A DNA stretch of 64,000 nt, taken from contig NZ_JABUOU010000003.1 in assembly GCF_013344475.1 (NCBI RefSeq), positions 310,001 through 374,000 on the forward strand, read 5' to 3'. The DNA comes from Martelella limonii (lineage in GTDB: Bacteria; Pseudomonadota; Alphaproteobacteria; Rhizobiales; Rhizobiaceae). The position numbers and the translations under genes are program-made. Shown piece after piece: positions 32,543 to 42,680 of this stretch (positions are counted from its first letter, which is position 1; every line of letters starts with the position of its first letter). Below the pieces are notes generated by a model that saw only the letters and a program-made list of their open reading frames with translations, was not told the DNA's origin and ran no database searches.

Positions 32543-33507
32543 CACTGGTTCGCCTGTTTGACGAGCGGCGCCCATTCGGCAACCCCAGCGGCCACATAGT
32601 CGGTGAATTCCTCGCTCGTCATCTTGCCGCCGACAATGCCCCATGTTTCGAACTGGGCGACGACATCGTCGGCGGAAAGCGCCGCGTCGAGCGCTTCCTG
32701 AAGCGTGGCGACGATTTCGGGATCGATCCCGGCAGGGCCGGAAATGCCGAGCCAGTTTTCCGCGACGATGTCATAGCCGAGCTCGGCAAAGGTGGGGGTA
32801 TCCGGCAATGTCTCAAGCCGTTCAGGCGAGGTGACGGCGAGCGGAATCGCTGCGCCCTCTTCGACGGCGGGCAGGTTTTGCGGCACGGCGTCGAATAGTA
32901 CCGGAATGACGCCTGCCCGGAAATCGAGCCGCATCGGGCCGGACCCCTTGTAGGGAATGTGCGACAGTTCCACGCCTGCATCGTTTTCGAAGGCGACGGC
33001 GACGACGTGGCCCCAGGAGCCGACACCGGAGGAGCCGTAATCCAGCATGCCGGGCTCTGCCTTCGCCTTTGCGACAAAGGCAGCCATATCCGGCGTTTCG
33101 AGTGTGGGCGAGACGAACATGCCAAGGTGAACGGCGCCGATATAGCCGATATGCGTGAAGTCTCCGACCGGGTCATAGGGCGTGTCGGGAAAGCTTGTCG
33201 GCGCGACATTGAACGGCGTCAGGTTCGACAGCATCAGCGTATAGCCGTCATCCTCCGCGTTCTTGAGCTCGGTTGCGGCGACGGTGCCCGCAGCGCCAGG
33301 CTTGTTTTCGACGACGAATTGCTGGCCGAGACCGGCGCCGAGCTTTTCGGCGAGAAGACGGGCGACGAGATCACTCGAACCGCCCGGCGGAAAGGAAACC
33401 AGGATGCGGACAGGCCGCTCGGGATAGTCGGCGGCAAGGGCAGCGGGGGCGAGGACGGCAAGTGCCGTGGCGGCGAGAATAAGGGATTTCAGCGGTCGGA
33501 CCGGCAT
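32542..33507 (-). CDS. tripartite tricarboxylate transporter substrate-binding protein (second TctC/Bug)
   Basis: This 321-residue periplasmic receptor has a signal peptide (about 1-25, ending ALAADYPERP). The Bug motifs are ADYPERPVRILVSFPPGGSS, VVENKPGAAGTVAATELKNA and YGSSGVGSWGHVVAVAFE. The start at 33507 has GGAG 7 bases upstream; the in-frame ATG at 33564 has no site and would bury the signal sequence. It heads the second TTT operon. Confidence 0.93.
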   Translation of the reverse strand: MPVRPLKSLILAATALAVLAPAALAADYPERPVRILVSFPPGGSSDLVARLLAEKLGAGLGQQFVVENKPGAAGTVAATELKNAEDDGYTLMLSNLTPFNVAPTSFPDTPYDPVGDFTHIGYIGAVHLGMFVSPTLETPDMAAFVAKAKAEPGMLDYGSSGVGSWGHVVAVAFENDAGVELSHIPYKGSGPMRLDFRAGVIPVLFDAVPQNLPAVEEGAAIPLAVTSPERLETLPDTPTFAELGYDIVAENWLGISGPAGIDPEIVATLQEALDAALSADDVVAQFETWGIVGGKMTSEEFTDYVAAGVAEWAPLVKQANQ

Positions 33508-33783
33508 GGCAGAACTCCAGTTTCTGCTGACGTGGGACGGGGCGAATGCACTTACGGAATTCAATTTCCAAAACAGGAAACTACAGTTTCAAACGCCGGG
33601 CAAGTAAAAAATAGGCACCTATAAATATTGTCTATTTCTTGGGCATAATGGTTTTTCCGCAGGCGGCAAATCAGCTTGAACGCTCGCAAATACGGCATGT
33701 TTCAATGCCCCTCGACACGAAGCTAGCCCTGCAATCGGGATTTCAGAAACCTGCCGCTTGCCTTTTCCGTCCCGCAAACGCTA

Positions 33784-34656
33784 ATGGAGGATATGAAATC
33801 CGAGTTTCAAAATCCGGCCGATGACGCCCCGTTTCTGACCCGCGTGCAACGGGTGTTGCCACGCCTGAGCCCGGCCGAACGCAGATTGGGCGAATTTCTT
33901 CTGGATTTCCCGGGGGAGCTCGGCAGCTATGACGCGCAGGAGCTGGCGCGCCTTTGCGATGTCTCCAAGGCGACCGTTTCCCGCTTCATCCGCAAGCTTG
34001 GTTTTTCAAGCTATGATCAGGCCAAGAAGGCGGTGCGCGACGAGCGCGAGACCGGCTCGCGCGCTTTCTTCGCCCGTGCCGAACCGGAGGCGAATGCAGC
34101 CGCCCTCGCCCTCGACATGCGCGAGGACAAGGACAATCTCGACTGGACCTTTGCCAATCTCGATGCAAGCGAACTCGACCGGCTCGCCGCCGCCGTCATC
34201 GAAAGCCGCAAGGTCTGGATCACCGGGCAGCGCATCAGCCAGTCCTTCGCGCATTATCTCTATTGGCAGCTGACCAAGATCGTCGGCGAAGTGGTCGTCT
34301 TTCCGCAAGGCGGCGAGACGCTTGGCGAGCATGTCGCCCGCATCAAGGAGGGCGACCTGGTGATTGCGATCACGCTGCGCCGCCGCATCGCCGGCACGCG
34401 GCAATTGCTGGATACGATCGTGGAAAGCGGTGCTGCGCTTGCCCTGATCTCGGATGAGAACATGGCGCGCCATCCCGCCGCCCACTGGCATTTTCACTGC
34501 CGGATCCATTCGGATGGACCGCAGTTCAACCATGCGGCCGTGCTGGCGCTCTGCCACCAGATCGTGGTCCGCGCAACGCTGAAAGCCGGCCGCGACGGCC
34601 GCGATCGGCTGCGAAGCGTTGACGCGATCAACGAAAAGCTGATGCAGTACGAGTAA
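33784..34656 (+). CDS. RpiR/MurR-family transcriptional regulator
   Basis: This 290-residue protein has an N-terminal HTH_6 domain (about 15-90, LSPAERRLGEFLLDFP, then LCDVSKATVSRFIRKLGF) and a C-terminal SIS-type domain (about 120-270). Such regulators usually sense phosphosugars, although many rhizobial members sit beside transporters for other acids. It is divergent from the second TctC operon across 276 bases and probably controls it. ATGs at 33784 and 33793 are both possible; GGAGG lies between them. Confidence 0.87.
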   Translation: MEDMKSEFQNPADDAPFLTRVQRVLPRLSPAERRLGEFLLDFPGELGSYDAQELARLCDVSKATVSRFIRKLGFSSYDQAKKAVRDERETGSRAFFARAEPEANAAALALDMREDKDNLDWTFANLDASELDRLAAAVIESRKVWITGQRISQSFAHYLYWQLTKIVGEVVVFPQGGETLGEHVARIKEGDLVIAITLRRRIAGTRQLLDTIVESGAALALISDENMARHPAAHWHFHCRIHSDGPQFNHAAVLALCHQIVVRATLKAGRDGRDRLRSVDAINEKLMQYE

Positions 34657-34689
34657 GCCGAGAGTCACAGGGAGACAAGGGCTCGTTTC

Positions 34690-34836
34690 CTAGCCGAGCA
34701 GATGCGGATATAGGCCGATCAGGCCCACGAGGATCAGATACGCGGCCACGACATAGTTCAGGACGCGCGGTACGAACAGAATGACCAGACCGGCAATGAG
34801 CGCGATCAGTGGCTGGATCATGAGAGTGGTCGTCAT
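34690..34836 (-). CDS. DUF3096-like small membrane protein
   Basis: This 48-residue protein reads MTTTLMIQPLIALIAGLVIL, followed by a PRVLNYVVAAYLILVGLIGL segment and HLLG. It has two hydrophobic stretches around a PR-x-LNY turn, the pattern of the DUF3096 family. AAGGAG lies 7 bases before the ATG. It converges on the RpiR gene and may be the tail of the kinase, zwf and gnd operon. Its function is unknown. Confidence 0.8.
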   Translation of the reverse strand: MTTTLMIQPLIALIAGLVILFVPRVLNYVVAAYLILVGLIGLYPHLLG

Positions 34837-34910
34837 GGCATTCTCCTTTGTCATTTGCTTCCAGACGTTTCTTCATGGAAGTCCGTTTGCGATGGCCGCC
34901 GTTTCGTGTT

Positions 34911-35600
34911 TCAGATAACCAGGCTTTCATCCTTCCAAAGGCGGAAACCGCCTTCGAAGGCCAGCGTGTTGTCACCCCGGCGGCACTTTGGCGGCAATTC
35001 ATCAAGATGCTCGACATTGCCGCCGCCAATGACGACATAGTCGGGCTCCAACGCCGCCGTCAGCTTTTCGACGATGTCGAAGACGCGCTTGCGCCAGTCC
35101 TTGTTGCCGTGTTTTTCCCGATAGGCCTCGGCGACATAATGCTCATAGGTCTTGCCCTTGCGGAACGGCAGATGCGCGATCTCCATGGGCTGTGCGACAT
35201 TCTCGACGACCATTGCGGCACCGAGACCGGTGCCAAGCCCCAGAAACAGCATGCGCCCGCCCTGATAGGATCCGAGCGCCTGCATCAGCGCATCATTGAT
35301 GATCCTGACCGGGCAGCCGAACGCCTGCCCGTAATCGAAACCGACCCAGCCCGGTCCGAGATTTGCCGGCTCCGCGATCGGCTTGTCATGGACGACCGGA
35401 CCGGGATAGCCGATCGCGATCACATCGTAATCAAGACCCTCCGCCATGGTCTTGACGGCCGCCACCATCTCTGTCGCGGTCATTGTTCTCCCGCTGTCGG
35501 CCTTCCGCTCCGGGCCGCCGGCGCTGGCGCGGATCTTGACGTGGGTTCCGCCGATATCGATCGCGAGCACGCGGCGCTCGGTCCCATTTGTCTGTTCCAT
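34911..35600 (-). CDS. ROK-family glucokinase, polyphosphate-glucokinase-like
   Basis: This 229-residue kinase has the phosphate-binding DIGGTHVKI (about 12-20), GYPGPVV, INDALMQALGSY, GLGTGLGAAMV and late VVIGGGN. The segment DWRKRVFDIVEKLTAALEPD before it, and the short length, resemble polyphosphate glucokinase (PpgK) more than ATP glucokinase. It would make glucose-6-phosphate for Zwf, whose gene ends 12 bases upstream. AAGGAG lies 7 bases before the ATG at 35600. The phosphate donor is inferred, not shown. Confidence 0.82.
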   Translation of the reverse strand: MEQTNGTERRVLAIDIGGTHVKIRASAGGPERKADSGRTMTATEMVAAVKTMAEGLDYDVIAIGYPGPVVHDKPIAEPANLGPGWVGFDYGQAFGCPVRIINDALMQALGSYQGGRMLFLGLGTGLGAAMVVENVAQPMEIAHLPFRKGKTYEHYVAEAYREKHGNKDWRKRVFDIVEKLTAALEPDYVVIGGGNVEHLDELPPKCRRGDNTLAFEGGFRLWKDESLVI

Positions 35601-35611
35601 CTCTGGCTCCT

Positions 35612-36988
35612 TCAGGATTGGGCGGGATCGAACCAGCCGCCGGCCGGCGCGAAGTCCTTCATCTTTTCCGGCCCCCATGTGCCGGGCTTGTAGGTCTCCG
35701 GCCTAGTCTTGTCGTCCAGGATCGGCTCGAAGATCGTCCAGGCCAGTTCGGCGGCATCCTCGCGGGTGAAGAGTTCGCGCCGCCCGGCCATGGCATCGCC
35801 GATCAGCCGGTCATAGGGCGCCAGATCGCCGACGCCGTCATCGACCGCCGCAAGCTCGACGGCCTCGCCGCGCATGTCCTCGCCCGGCGACTTGCGCTGC
35901 GCGCCGAGACCGATCTCGATTTCCGGACCAAGGCGGAAGCGCACGTAATTGGCGCCGGCATGCTCCATCGTATCGAACAGCGCGATCGGCGGGCGCTTGA
36001 ACCGAACCACGACCTCTGTCGCGTGAACGGGCAGGTTCTTGCCGGCGCGGATGAAGAAGGGCACCCCGCTCCAGCGCCAGGTGTGGAGATGGAACCTGAC
36101 AGCCGCAAAGGTCTCCGTCGTCGAGCCCTCGGCAACGCCCGGCTCGTCGAGATAGCCCTCGAACTGGCCGCGCACCACATCCTCGGGCTGAAGCGGCGGG
36201 ATCGCCTTCAGCACCTGCACCTTTTCATCCACCAGATCGTCGGAGGACCCGCTCACCGGCGGCTCCATCGCCAGAAGCAGCAGCACGTTGACCAGATGGT
36301 TCTGGATCACGTCACGGATGCAGCCGACCTCGTCATAGAACTTGCCGCGGCCCTTGATGCCGAAATCCTCCGCCATGGTGATCTGGACGCTGTCGATCGT
36401 GTTGCGGTTCCAGACGGGCTCGAGAAAGGCGTTGGCGAACCGGAAATACAAAAGGTTCTGGATCGCCTCCTTGCCGAGGAAATGGTCGATGCGGAAGATC
36501 GCATCCTCCTCGAAAACCGTGTGTAGGGCCTCATTGAGCGCCCGGGCCGTCTCGAGATCGCGGCCGAAGGGTTTTTCGACCATCAGCCGGGCGCCGCGTG
36601 CGATCCCCGCCCTGTCGAGACCGCCGGTCACCGTTTCGAACAGCGATGGCGGGATCGCCAGATAATAGAGCGGGTGCTTGTGATCGGCGAGCGTCTCGCG
36701 GAGCTTGTCGAAGGTCGACTGGCTGCGATAGTCGCCGGACACATATCCGAGAAGCCCGGCAAGCTTTGCAAACACCGCTTCGTCGAATGCCGCGACATGG
36801 GACTCGACCGAATCCCGCGCACGGGCGATCAGCTGGTCGAGGCTCCAGTCATCGAAGGCGACGCCGATCACCGGCGTGGCGAGCGCGCCCCGCTTCACCA
36901 TCGCGTAGAGCGAAGGAAAGATCATCTTGTGGGCCAGGTCGCCGGTGGCGCCGAACACCACCAGCGCATCGGATTTTTGCTCCGTCAT
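35612..36988 (-). CDS. zwf: glucose-6-phosphate 1-dehydrogenase
   Basis: This 458-residue enzyme oxidises glucose-6-phosphate to 6-phosphogluconolactone with NADP+. It has the nucleotide site [13 protein letters not shown], the substrate and catalytic [16 protein letters not shown], then MVEKPFG and [16 protein letters not shown] lies 7 bases before the ATG at 36988; longer reading frames upstream have no support. It lies between gnd and the kinase, 12-13 bases from each, so the genes form a dedicated oxidative pentose phosphate operon. It is slightly shorter than typical Zwf. Confidence 0.96.
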   Translation of the reverse strand: MTEQKSDALVVFGATGDLAHKMIFPSLYAMVKRGALATPVIGVAFDDWSLDQLIARARDSVESHVAAFDEAVFAKLAGLLGYVSGDYRSQSTFDKLRETLADHKHPLYYLAIPPSLFETVTGGLDRAGIARGARLMVEKPFGRDLETARALNEALHTVFEEDAIFRIDHFLGKEAIQNLLYFRFANAFLEPVWNRNTIDSVQITMAEDFGIKGRGKFYDEVGCIRDVIQNHLVNVLLLLAMEPPVSGSSDDLVDEKVQVLKAIPPLQPEDVVRGQFEGYLDEPGVAEGSTTETFAAVRFHLHTWRWSGVPFFIRAGKNLPVHATEVVVRFKRPPIALFDTMEHAGANYVRFRLGPEIEIGLGAQRKSPGEDMRGEAVELAAVDDGVGDLAPYDRLIGDAMAGRRELFTREDAAELAWTIFEPILDDKTRPETYKPGTWGPEKMKDFAPAGGWFDPAQS

Positions 36989-37001
36989 GGCGCTTCCTCC
37001 G

Positions 37002-38009
37002 CTATTTTGTCGATTTTTCAAGATGACCGCCGAAGGCGTAGCGCATGGCCGAGAGCACCTTGCCGGCAAATTCCGCTTCGCCGCGCGAGGAGAACCGCTC
37101 GAACAGCGCCGACGACAGCACCGGCGCCGGCACGCCCGTCTCGATCGCGGCCTGCAATGTCCAGCGGCCTTCGCCCGAATCCGATACCCGGCCGTCAAAC
37201 CCTTCCAGATGCGGGTTTTCCTTGAGCACAGCCGCCGTCAGATCCAGAAGCCAAGAGCCGATCACCGAGCCATGGCGCCAGACTTCGGTCACGGCGGCAA
37301 GATCGATGTCGAACTGGTAATATTCGGGGTTTGCGAGTGGGGTGGTCTCGGCGTCGACCTCGCGCTCACGCGTCCCGGAATTGGCCGCCTTCAACACGTT
37401 CAACCCTTCGGCATAGGCCGCCATCACGCCGTATTCGATGCCGTTATGCACCATCTTGACGAAATGGCCTGCCCCGGTCGGGCCGCAATGCAGATAACCC
37501 CTGGTGGCCGTGTCCGCCGATGCGGCCGGGTCCGCCCCTGCATCGGCGCCCGGCGCAAGCGAGGCAAAGATCGGGTCGAGCCGCTCTACCGCCGACTTCG
37601 GCCCGCCGATCATCAGCGAATAGCCGCGCTCGAGACCCCAGACGCCGCCGGACGTGCCGGCATCGATCATGTCGATCCCGGCAGGGGCGAACTCCCTGGC
37701 AAGGTCGATCGCATCGCGATAGTTGGAATTGCCGCCATCGATGATCGCGTCGCCCTTTCCAAGCCTCGAGGCCAGGTCGCGCGCAATGCGCGGGGTGATC
37801 GCTGCCGGCAGCATCATCCACACGGCGCGCGGCTGCTCCAGCTTTGCAACGAGGTCATCGGCCGAGCTGGCGCCGACGGCTCCCTCCTTGACCAGGGCCG
37901 CGACATTGTCGGGATTGACGTCGAAGACGACGCATTGATGGCCATCCTTCATCAGACGCCGCACCATATTGGCGCCCATGCGCCCGAGGCCTACCATTCC
38001 AATCTGCAT
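37002..38009 (-). CDS. gnd: 6-phosphogluconate dehydrogenase, decarboxylating (short form)
   Basis: This 335-residue enzyme of the short (about 300-335 residue) GndA/YqeC-type class oxidises 6-phosphogluconate to ribulose-5-phosphate, CO2 and NAD(P)H. It has the cofactor site [11 protein letters not shown] at the N-terminus, [21 protein letters not shown] (active-site region) and [18 protein letters not shown] lies 7 bases before the ATG at 38009. It is followed at once by zwf and preceded by a glucosidase gene. No lactonase gene is present between the two dehydrogenases. Confidence 0.95.
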   Translation of the reverse strand: MQIGMVGLGRMGANMVRRLMKDGHQCVVFDVNPDNVAALVKEGAVGASSADDLVAKLEQPRAVWMMLPAAITPRIARDLASRLGKGDAIIDGGNSNYRDAIDLAREFAPAGIDMIDAGTSGGVWGLERGYSLMIGGPKSAVERLDPIFASLAPGADAGADPAASADTATRGYLHCGPTGAGHFVKMVHNGIEYGVMAAYAEGLNVLKAANSGTREREVDAETTPLANPEYYQFDIDLAAVTEVWRHGSVIGSWLLDLTAAVLKENPHLEGFDGRVSDSGEGRWTLQAAIETGVPAPVLSSALFERFSSRGEAEFAGKVLSAMRYAFGGHLEKSTK

Positions 38010-38035
38010 GTCCAAACTCCGTTTCCAGCTCCTGA

Positions 38036-40438
38036 TCATTCGCCGAGGCGAACGGTGAAGTCTACATTCTCCCACTGGCCGCTTTCCGGCCAGAAGAAAG
38101 TGAAAATAACGGCACGCCCGGGCTCCAGGCCCTCAAGCGGCAGGTCCGCGAAATGGGTGCCGAGCCCGGAAGGTTCGGTCTCGATGTCCTCGACGGTCGC
38201 CCAGCCATCGGCGCTCCAATGGATGGTCGCCGCGTCATCCAGTTCGATCCTGAGCGTCTTGCCGGACGGTATGGTGGCGAGCCGGTTGTTGAACCGCCAG
38301 ATCCGGAGCTCTGACGCCGTCCGGCGCTCGACATAGCGGGCCAATCCCTGTGGCGGCATGTCGAATACCGCGCCATCGGCGAGCGAACGCAGCAGCTTGA
38401 TATGTTCCGAATGGGCCCAGACCAGCGGCATCGCGCTGCCTGACGGACGGCCGAAGAACAGCTCGAGCTCCGGCATGTCGGGGCCATCCCAGCTCTGTTC
38501 CGGCAACAGCCCGCCTTCATTGGCGGATTTTTCGAGCGTTGCAAGCAGCGCCCGGGCCGCCTCGGGCCGGCCTGCGGCAAGCTCGTAATGGGCGCGCTCG
38601 CCGGCGAGCAGAGGCCAGGGCCGGCCCTGGCCGATACCGTCAAACGCCCGGCCATCCTCATGCTCGCCGTAGCCGTCATTGGTATAGCGGTACCAGAGCG
38701 GGCCCTGCGGCAGTTCCGCACGCAGGCTATGATCGATCGCCTTGACCGTGTCGACGATATGCGGATCATCGGCCGCGCGAAGCCCGAAGCGCACCAGCGC
38801 CAGCGCGTCCGGGCTGATCACGGCATCGCTCGCCATCAGCGCGCGTTCGGCCGTCTGGTTGCGGATCGGCGTTGTTCCCGCCGGCCCCGCGACATCCGTC
38901 GCATCGGGTGCGGCGATGCGGACATAATAACCCGCGATATCCAGCGCCCGGCAAAGATCGGGATCGCCTTCAAAGGTCCATTGCTCGATCTGCTCGTTCC
39001 AGCAATCGGCCGTTTCGCGCAGATGGCCGGCTGCCTTCGTTTCGCCGTCGAGCTCCAGAATGTCGGCAGCGGCCAGCAGGGCCGTGATCTCGACGGCGAG
39101 CGTGAAGGGACTGTATCCGGCATCCTCTTCCCAGCGGTCCTCGCCGGTCGCAGGACCGTTGGCCAGAATGTAGCCGGCGGCGCTCTTGACCATCGGCAGG
39201 AAGCGGCGGAGCGAACTGCCCTTCAGATGGCCGTGGCGGCGCAGCATGTCGGCGAGCAGGATCGGGAAGGCGCATTCGTCCATCTGCACGCCCTGCCAGT
39301 AAGGCTTGCCATCGAGCCAGAAATTCTGCGCCCATCGGCCGGAGGGCTGCTGCAGTTCGCGCAGATAATCGAGGATCGCCAGAGCCTCTTTGGCATCCCC
39401 CGCCGCCAGAAATCCGCCGGCGGTTTCCACCAGATCGCGCGGCCAGACCAGATGGTAGCCGCCGAGGTCGTCATCGCCCTTGGAATAACCCCAGGGAATC
39501 GAGAGGCTGGCAACCGCCGCGCCGGGGCGGTCCGATGCCCGATGGGTGGCAAGTACCGCCGTCGAGACGCGATAGGGGTTGATGCCGGTCTCTTCCTTGC
39601 GGTCGAGCGGAACGAGGCTGTCCTGCCATTTCCGCCAGCCAGCAACATATTTCTTCAGGGCTGCGTCAAAACCTTCCTTCAGGCTGTGCATCGCGACCGC
39701 CGCCGCTTCGTGTTCGGTCTGGCCGAAGCCAAGCGCCATCGTCACGGTCCCGTCGGTTGCGGAAAGGTCGATTTCGCCGGCAAGCGCGACATTGCCGTCA
39801 TCGGCGCGCTGATACTGCCTGACGAGCCTTCCATGCGCGCTGAGCTGCTGCCAGCCATCCGAGCAGCCTACGAAACCGGCGGACATGGCGCCCCATGGCG
39901 CACTCGACACCAGCGCCAGATAGCGGGAACGGCCGCTTGCGAACAGAACGCGCGCGCCCTCGAACTCGCCGATCCAGGCTGAATTTCCCATGCCCGCATT
40001 GACGAGGTGGGGCGCGAGGAGCGCGTGCACCCGGTAGTCGCCGGTCTCACCGCTCAGGGCGGAAAAGGTCATGCGCTGGAGGATCACGGCCCGCGCGGGG
40101 TCGGCGATGACCTGCTTTTCGATCCGGTAGGCTCCGTCATCAGCGGTATTGATGATCGAAAAGGCCGGAACACCATCCTCGATGGCCACCGTTTCATGGG
40201 TGCAGTCGCGTTTTTCCTCCGAAAAATAGCCGTCCCGCCCGGTCACGACGAAACCGAAATCGCGCGTGCAGGCGCTATCAACGCGGGGGTAGTAGATCTC
40301 GTTGAGAATGCCGTGGCTCAACGTGAACCAGACAGGCGAAGCCGTCGAAAGCGCGGTGCCGACACCGCTCTTGGCGCTTGACGTCCAGCGGGCACCGATA
40401 CCCGGTGCGCCGGTGGCAAAATCGATCATGTCGCTCAC
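38036..40438 (-). CDS. glycoside hydrolase family 15 (glucoamylase-like)
   Basis: This 800-residue enzyme has an N-terminal beta-sandwich domain (about 1-275, SPVWFTLSHGILNEIYYPRVD near residue 30) and an (alpha/alpha)6 GH15 domain. The latter has YHLVWPRDLVETAGGFLA, QMDECAFPILLADML and GPLWYRYTNDGYGE, with catalytic Glu residues expected. There is no signal peptide, so it would act on internal alpha-glucans or glucosides and release glucose for the kinase in the same operon. The GTG at 40438 fits GGAGG 9 bases upstream better than the ATG at 40429. Confidence 0.9.
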   Translation of the reverse strand: MSDMIDFATGAPGIGARWTSSAKSGVGTALSTASPVWFTLSHGILNEIYYPRVDSACTRDFGFVVTGRDGYFSEEKRDCTHETVAIEDGVPAFSIINTADDGAYRIEKQVIADPARAVILQRMTFSALSGETGDYRVHALLAPHLVNAGMGNSAWIGEFEGARVLFASGRSRYLALVSSAPWGAMSAGFVGCSDGWQQLSAHGRLVRQYQRADDGNVALAGEIDLSATDGTVTMALGFGQTEHEAAAVAMHSLKEGFDAALKKYVAGWRKWQDSLVPLDRKEETGINPYRVSTAVLATHRASDRPGAAVASLSIPWGYSKGDDDLGGYHLVWPRDLVETAGGFLAAGDAKEALAILDYLRELQQPSGRWAQNFWLDGKPYWQGVQMDECAFPILLADMLRRHGHLKGSSLRRFLPMVKSAAGYILANGPATGEDRWEEDAGYSPFTLAVEITALLAAADILELDGETKAAGHLRETADCWNEQIEQWTFEGDPDLCRALDIAGYYVRIAAPDATDVAGPAGTTPIRNQTAERALMASDAVISPDALALVRFGLRAADDPHIVDTVKAIDHSLRAELPQGPLWYRYTNDGYGEHEDGRAFDGIGQGRPWPLLAGERAHYELAAGRPEAARALLATLEKSANEGGLLPEQSWDGPDMPELELFFGRPSGSAMPLVWAHSEHIKLLRSLADGAVFDMPPQGLARYVERRTASELRIWRFNNRLATIPSGKTLRIELDDAATIHWSADGWATVEDIETEPSGLGTHFADLPLEGLEPGRAVIFTFFWPESGQWENVDFTVRLGE

Positions 40439-40693
40439 TTTTTGCTTCCTCCATAAAGTCTGATTCTGTCCGCTTTGCGCGTTGTGAACCAGAACTGTTA
40501 TCGAGAAGTGATAGCAGAGCAATCTGTCATCTGGTTTTCCGTCAGATTAACTTTCCGTATTGTTACGATACACACGGCAGGAGACGGAATTATTTCGGCT
40601 GCAGGCCGGCCAAGATCGGCGCCGGACCAGCCTGCCCGGCAAGGTCTGAAAGCCGGCGCGTCCACAGAAGACGGTGTGACGGCGCGTGGTCCC

Positions 40694-42166
40694 CTATGCC
40701 CGGTTGACATAGTCCGGCGCATAAAAGGGCGTCGGCTCCAGCTCGTGTTCCTCTTCCCAGTCTTTCAGCCGCTTGAACAGGACGTCGAAGTCATCGACGA
40801 AGAGATGGCTGGCGATATGAGACGCCAGATGCTCGCCTGCCGGATTGACGCTCGGCACATCCAGCGAAAGCGTCCCGAAGCTCAGATAGGAGCCGGTGTT
40901 GAAGATGTGGATGCGGCTGACCGCACTGTGTTCCACACCACGCTCCTTGAGCTCGAAGCCTTCGCCGAGATAGGGCATCTGCGCCAGACCGGCATTGGCC
41001 ATGCCTTCCGGCGGCTGATAGCAATCGCCCCAGGTGAGGATGCGGTCCTTGAGAGCGGAAAACATAGGCTCCCGGCCAAGGTCCACGGCAAAGCCGGTGC
41101 CAAGGATCAGGAAGTCGAATTGCCTGCTCTCACCGTCAGTAAATGCGATCTCGACCTTCGCCCCATTGCGCGCGATCGTTTTGAACGGCTTTCCGAAGTG
41201 CACCTCGAAATTGTCGTGGGCGATGGTTCGAAGCACGGTTTCATGGGGCGGCGGGGTCTGGACGCGTTCGAGGTAGACCGCCATTTCCCAACGCTTGGCA
41301 TCGGAAAGCCCGCGCCAGCCCGCAAAGAAGCCGGGATTGGCATTGGCGCGGCCCTTGTTCAATTGCGGCAAGGCCTTGCGGCGGCAGAACATCTCGACCC
41401 GCCCTGCCCCCGTTTCCAGTGCCGTTGCGGCATTGTCCCAGGCTGATGAGCCTGCGCCTATGACGGCAACAGACTTGCCCTTGAGCCGGCCGAAATCGAT
41501 CATCTCCGAAGTATGGGCCGCGAGATCCGGCCAGAGATCTTCGGAAACCCCTGCGGGCAGATTGAAGCCGCCTGCCCCCGGACGGCCGGTGGCGATCACG
41601 ATGCGCTTGGCCCTGATTACCCGGCCATCGGCTGTGGTGAGCGCGACATGGTCGGCATAAGGCGCAATGCCGACGACATCGCAGTCGTTATCGACCGGCA
41701 GTTCCAGCACGTTCCTGATCCAGATCAGATAATCCTGCCAGACCGCGTTCGGTATCTTGTAGAGCGTCTCCCAGGCCGCCTCGCCGAAGGCAGCAACATA
41801 CCAGGAGCGGAAGGTCAGCGACGGGATGCCGAAGGGCGAGCCGGGCAGATCCTTCTTCGAGCGCAGCGTCAGCATCCGCGCAAACGTCACCCACGGCCCT
41901 TCCTTGCCTGCAGACGCGCGGTCGAGGAGCTTGATGTTGCGGATGCCCTTGAACATCAGACTGCCAGCCGCCGAAAGCCCGAACATGCCGGCACCGACGA
42001 TGATGACATCGTAAAACGACGCGCCATCGCCGGTCGTCGCCCTTGCCGTCCACTCAGCCGGCGGCAGCTTGAGGACAGCAAGATCCGCTCTCACCCGCTC
42101 GTTCAGCGCCGCAAGTCCATCACGCCCTTCCAGCGGCGCGTCGGATTTCTTCAAGGATGTAGGCAT
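40694..42166 (-). CDS. FAD/NAD(P)-dependent oxidoreductase (flavin monooxygenase-like)
   Basis: This 490-residue protein has two dinucleotide-binding motifs, VIIVGAGMFGLSAAG (about 53-67) and SVAVIGAGSSAWDNAA (about 225), and ILGTGFAVDLG late, as in flavin-containing and Baeyer-Villiger-type monooxygenases. It is the last gene of the transporter operon, 28 bases after the ATC-hydrolase-family gene. It may oxygenate the nitrogen or sulfur of the imported compound. The FMO fingerprint FxGxxxHxxx(Y/F) is not evident, so the reaction is uncertain. Confidence 0.8.
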   Translation of the reverse strand: MPTSLKKSDAPLEGRDGLAALNERVRADLAVLKLPPAEWTARATTGDGASFYDVIIVGAGMFGLSAAGSLMFKGIRNIKLLDRASAGKEGPWVTFARMLTLRSKKDLPGSPFGIPSLTFRSWYVAAFGEAAWETLYKIPNAVWQDYLIWIRNVLELPVDNDCDVVGIAPYADHVALTTADGRVIRAKRIVIATGRPGAGGFNLPAGVSEDLWPDLAAHTSEMIDFGRLKGKSVAVIGAGSSAWDNAATALETGAGRVEMFCRRKALPQLNKGRANANPGFFAGWRGLSDAKRWEMAVYLERVQTPPPHETVLRTIAHDNFEVHFGKPFKTIARNGAKVEIAFTDGESRQFDFLILGTGFAVDLGREPMFSALKDRILTWGDCYQPPEGMANAGLAQMPYLGEGFELKERGVEHSAVSRIHIFNTGSYLSFGTLSLDVPSVNPAGEHLASHIASHLFVDDFDVLFKRLKDWEEEHELEPTPFYAPDYVNRA

Positions 42167-42194
42167 CTCTGTTCAGCTCTTCTGTTTGCGGGCT

Positions 42195-42680
42195 TCACTT
42201 CGCCGCGTCGTTTTCCATCGCGTATCGAAAATCGCAGTGGCTTGCGCCGGACATGATCGTCTGGGTGCGGGTGAGCTTCATCTTCGGATTGAAGCCCTCG
42301 CAAAACGCACCGTCGCGATTGCACGACAGCAGATCGCCGATATCGCCGAGCCCCATCGCCCGATACATCTCGGCGTAGCGACAGCGGGTGATATTGAAGG
42401 AAAGGATGTCCGGCCCCTCCTCCAGCACCGTCATCTCCAGCGCACCGCCCGCCGTCCAGTTCGGAAGGATTGCCGAGAAATCGGTGAAATCCGCCGTATG
42501 ATCGAGCTCGCCGGCGAAGCTCTCGCCCTGCCGGATCGCCGCCCGCGTCACCGCATCGCCGATCACGGAGCGCGCCTCGGCCTCGCCGCAGCGCGCCTTC
42601 AGTTCCTCGTAGACGCTTGAAAGAACGTTGGCCTCGATCCGGCGCTGTTCGATGATCGGGATGCGGCGCTGCTCAGACAT
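42195..42680 (-). CDS. L-2-amino-thiazoline-4-carboxylate hydrolase (ATC) family protein
   Basis: This 161-residue protein has the pattern FNITRCRYAEMYRAMGLGDIG, LSCNRDGAFCEGFNP and RTQTIMSGASHCDFRY, with conserved Cys residues, seen in the ATC_hydro family. The founding enzyme opens an aminothiazoline ring on the way to cysteine; most relatives are uncharacterised. The ATG at 42680 overlaps livF by 8 bases and has a GGGGG site upstream. It is part of the same transcript as a branched-chain-type ABC transporter. Confidence 0.72.
   Translation of the reverse strand: MSEQRRIPIIEQRRIEANVLSSVYEELKARCGEAEARSVIGDAVTRAAIRQGESFAGELDHTADFTDFSAILPNWTAGGALEMTVLEEGPDILSFNITRCRYAEMYRAMGLGDIGDLLSCNRDGAFCEGFNPKMKLTRTQTIMSGASHCDFRYAMENDAAK

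Noticed and set aside
38588-39982. 464-codon plus-strand open frame opposite the GH15 gene
   Set aside because: It is antisense to clear GH15 motifs, with no ribosome site and no recognisable protein features.
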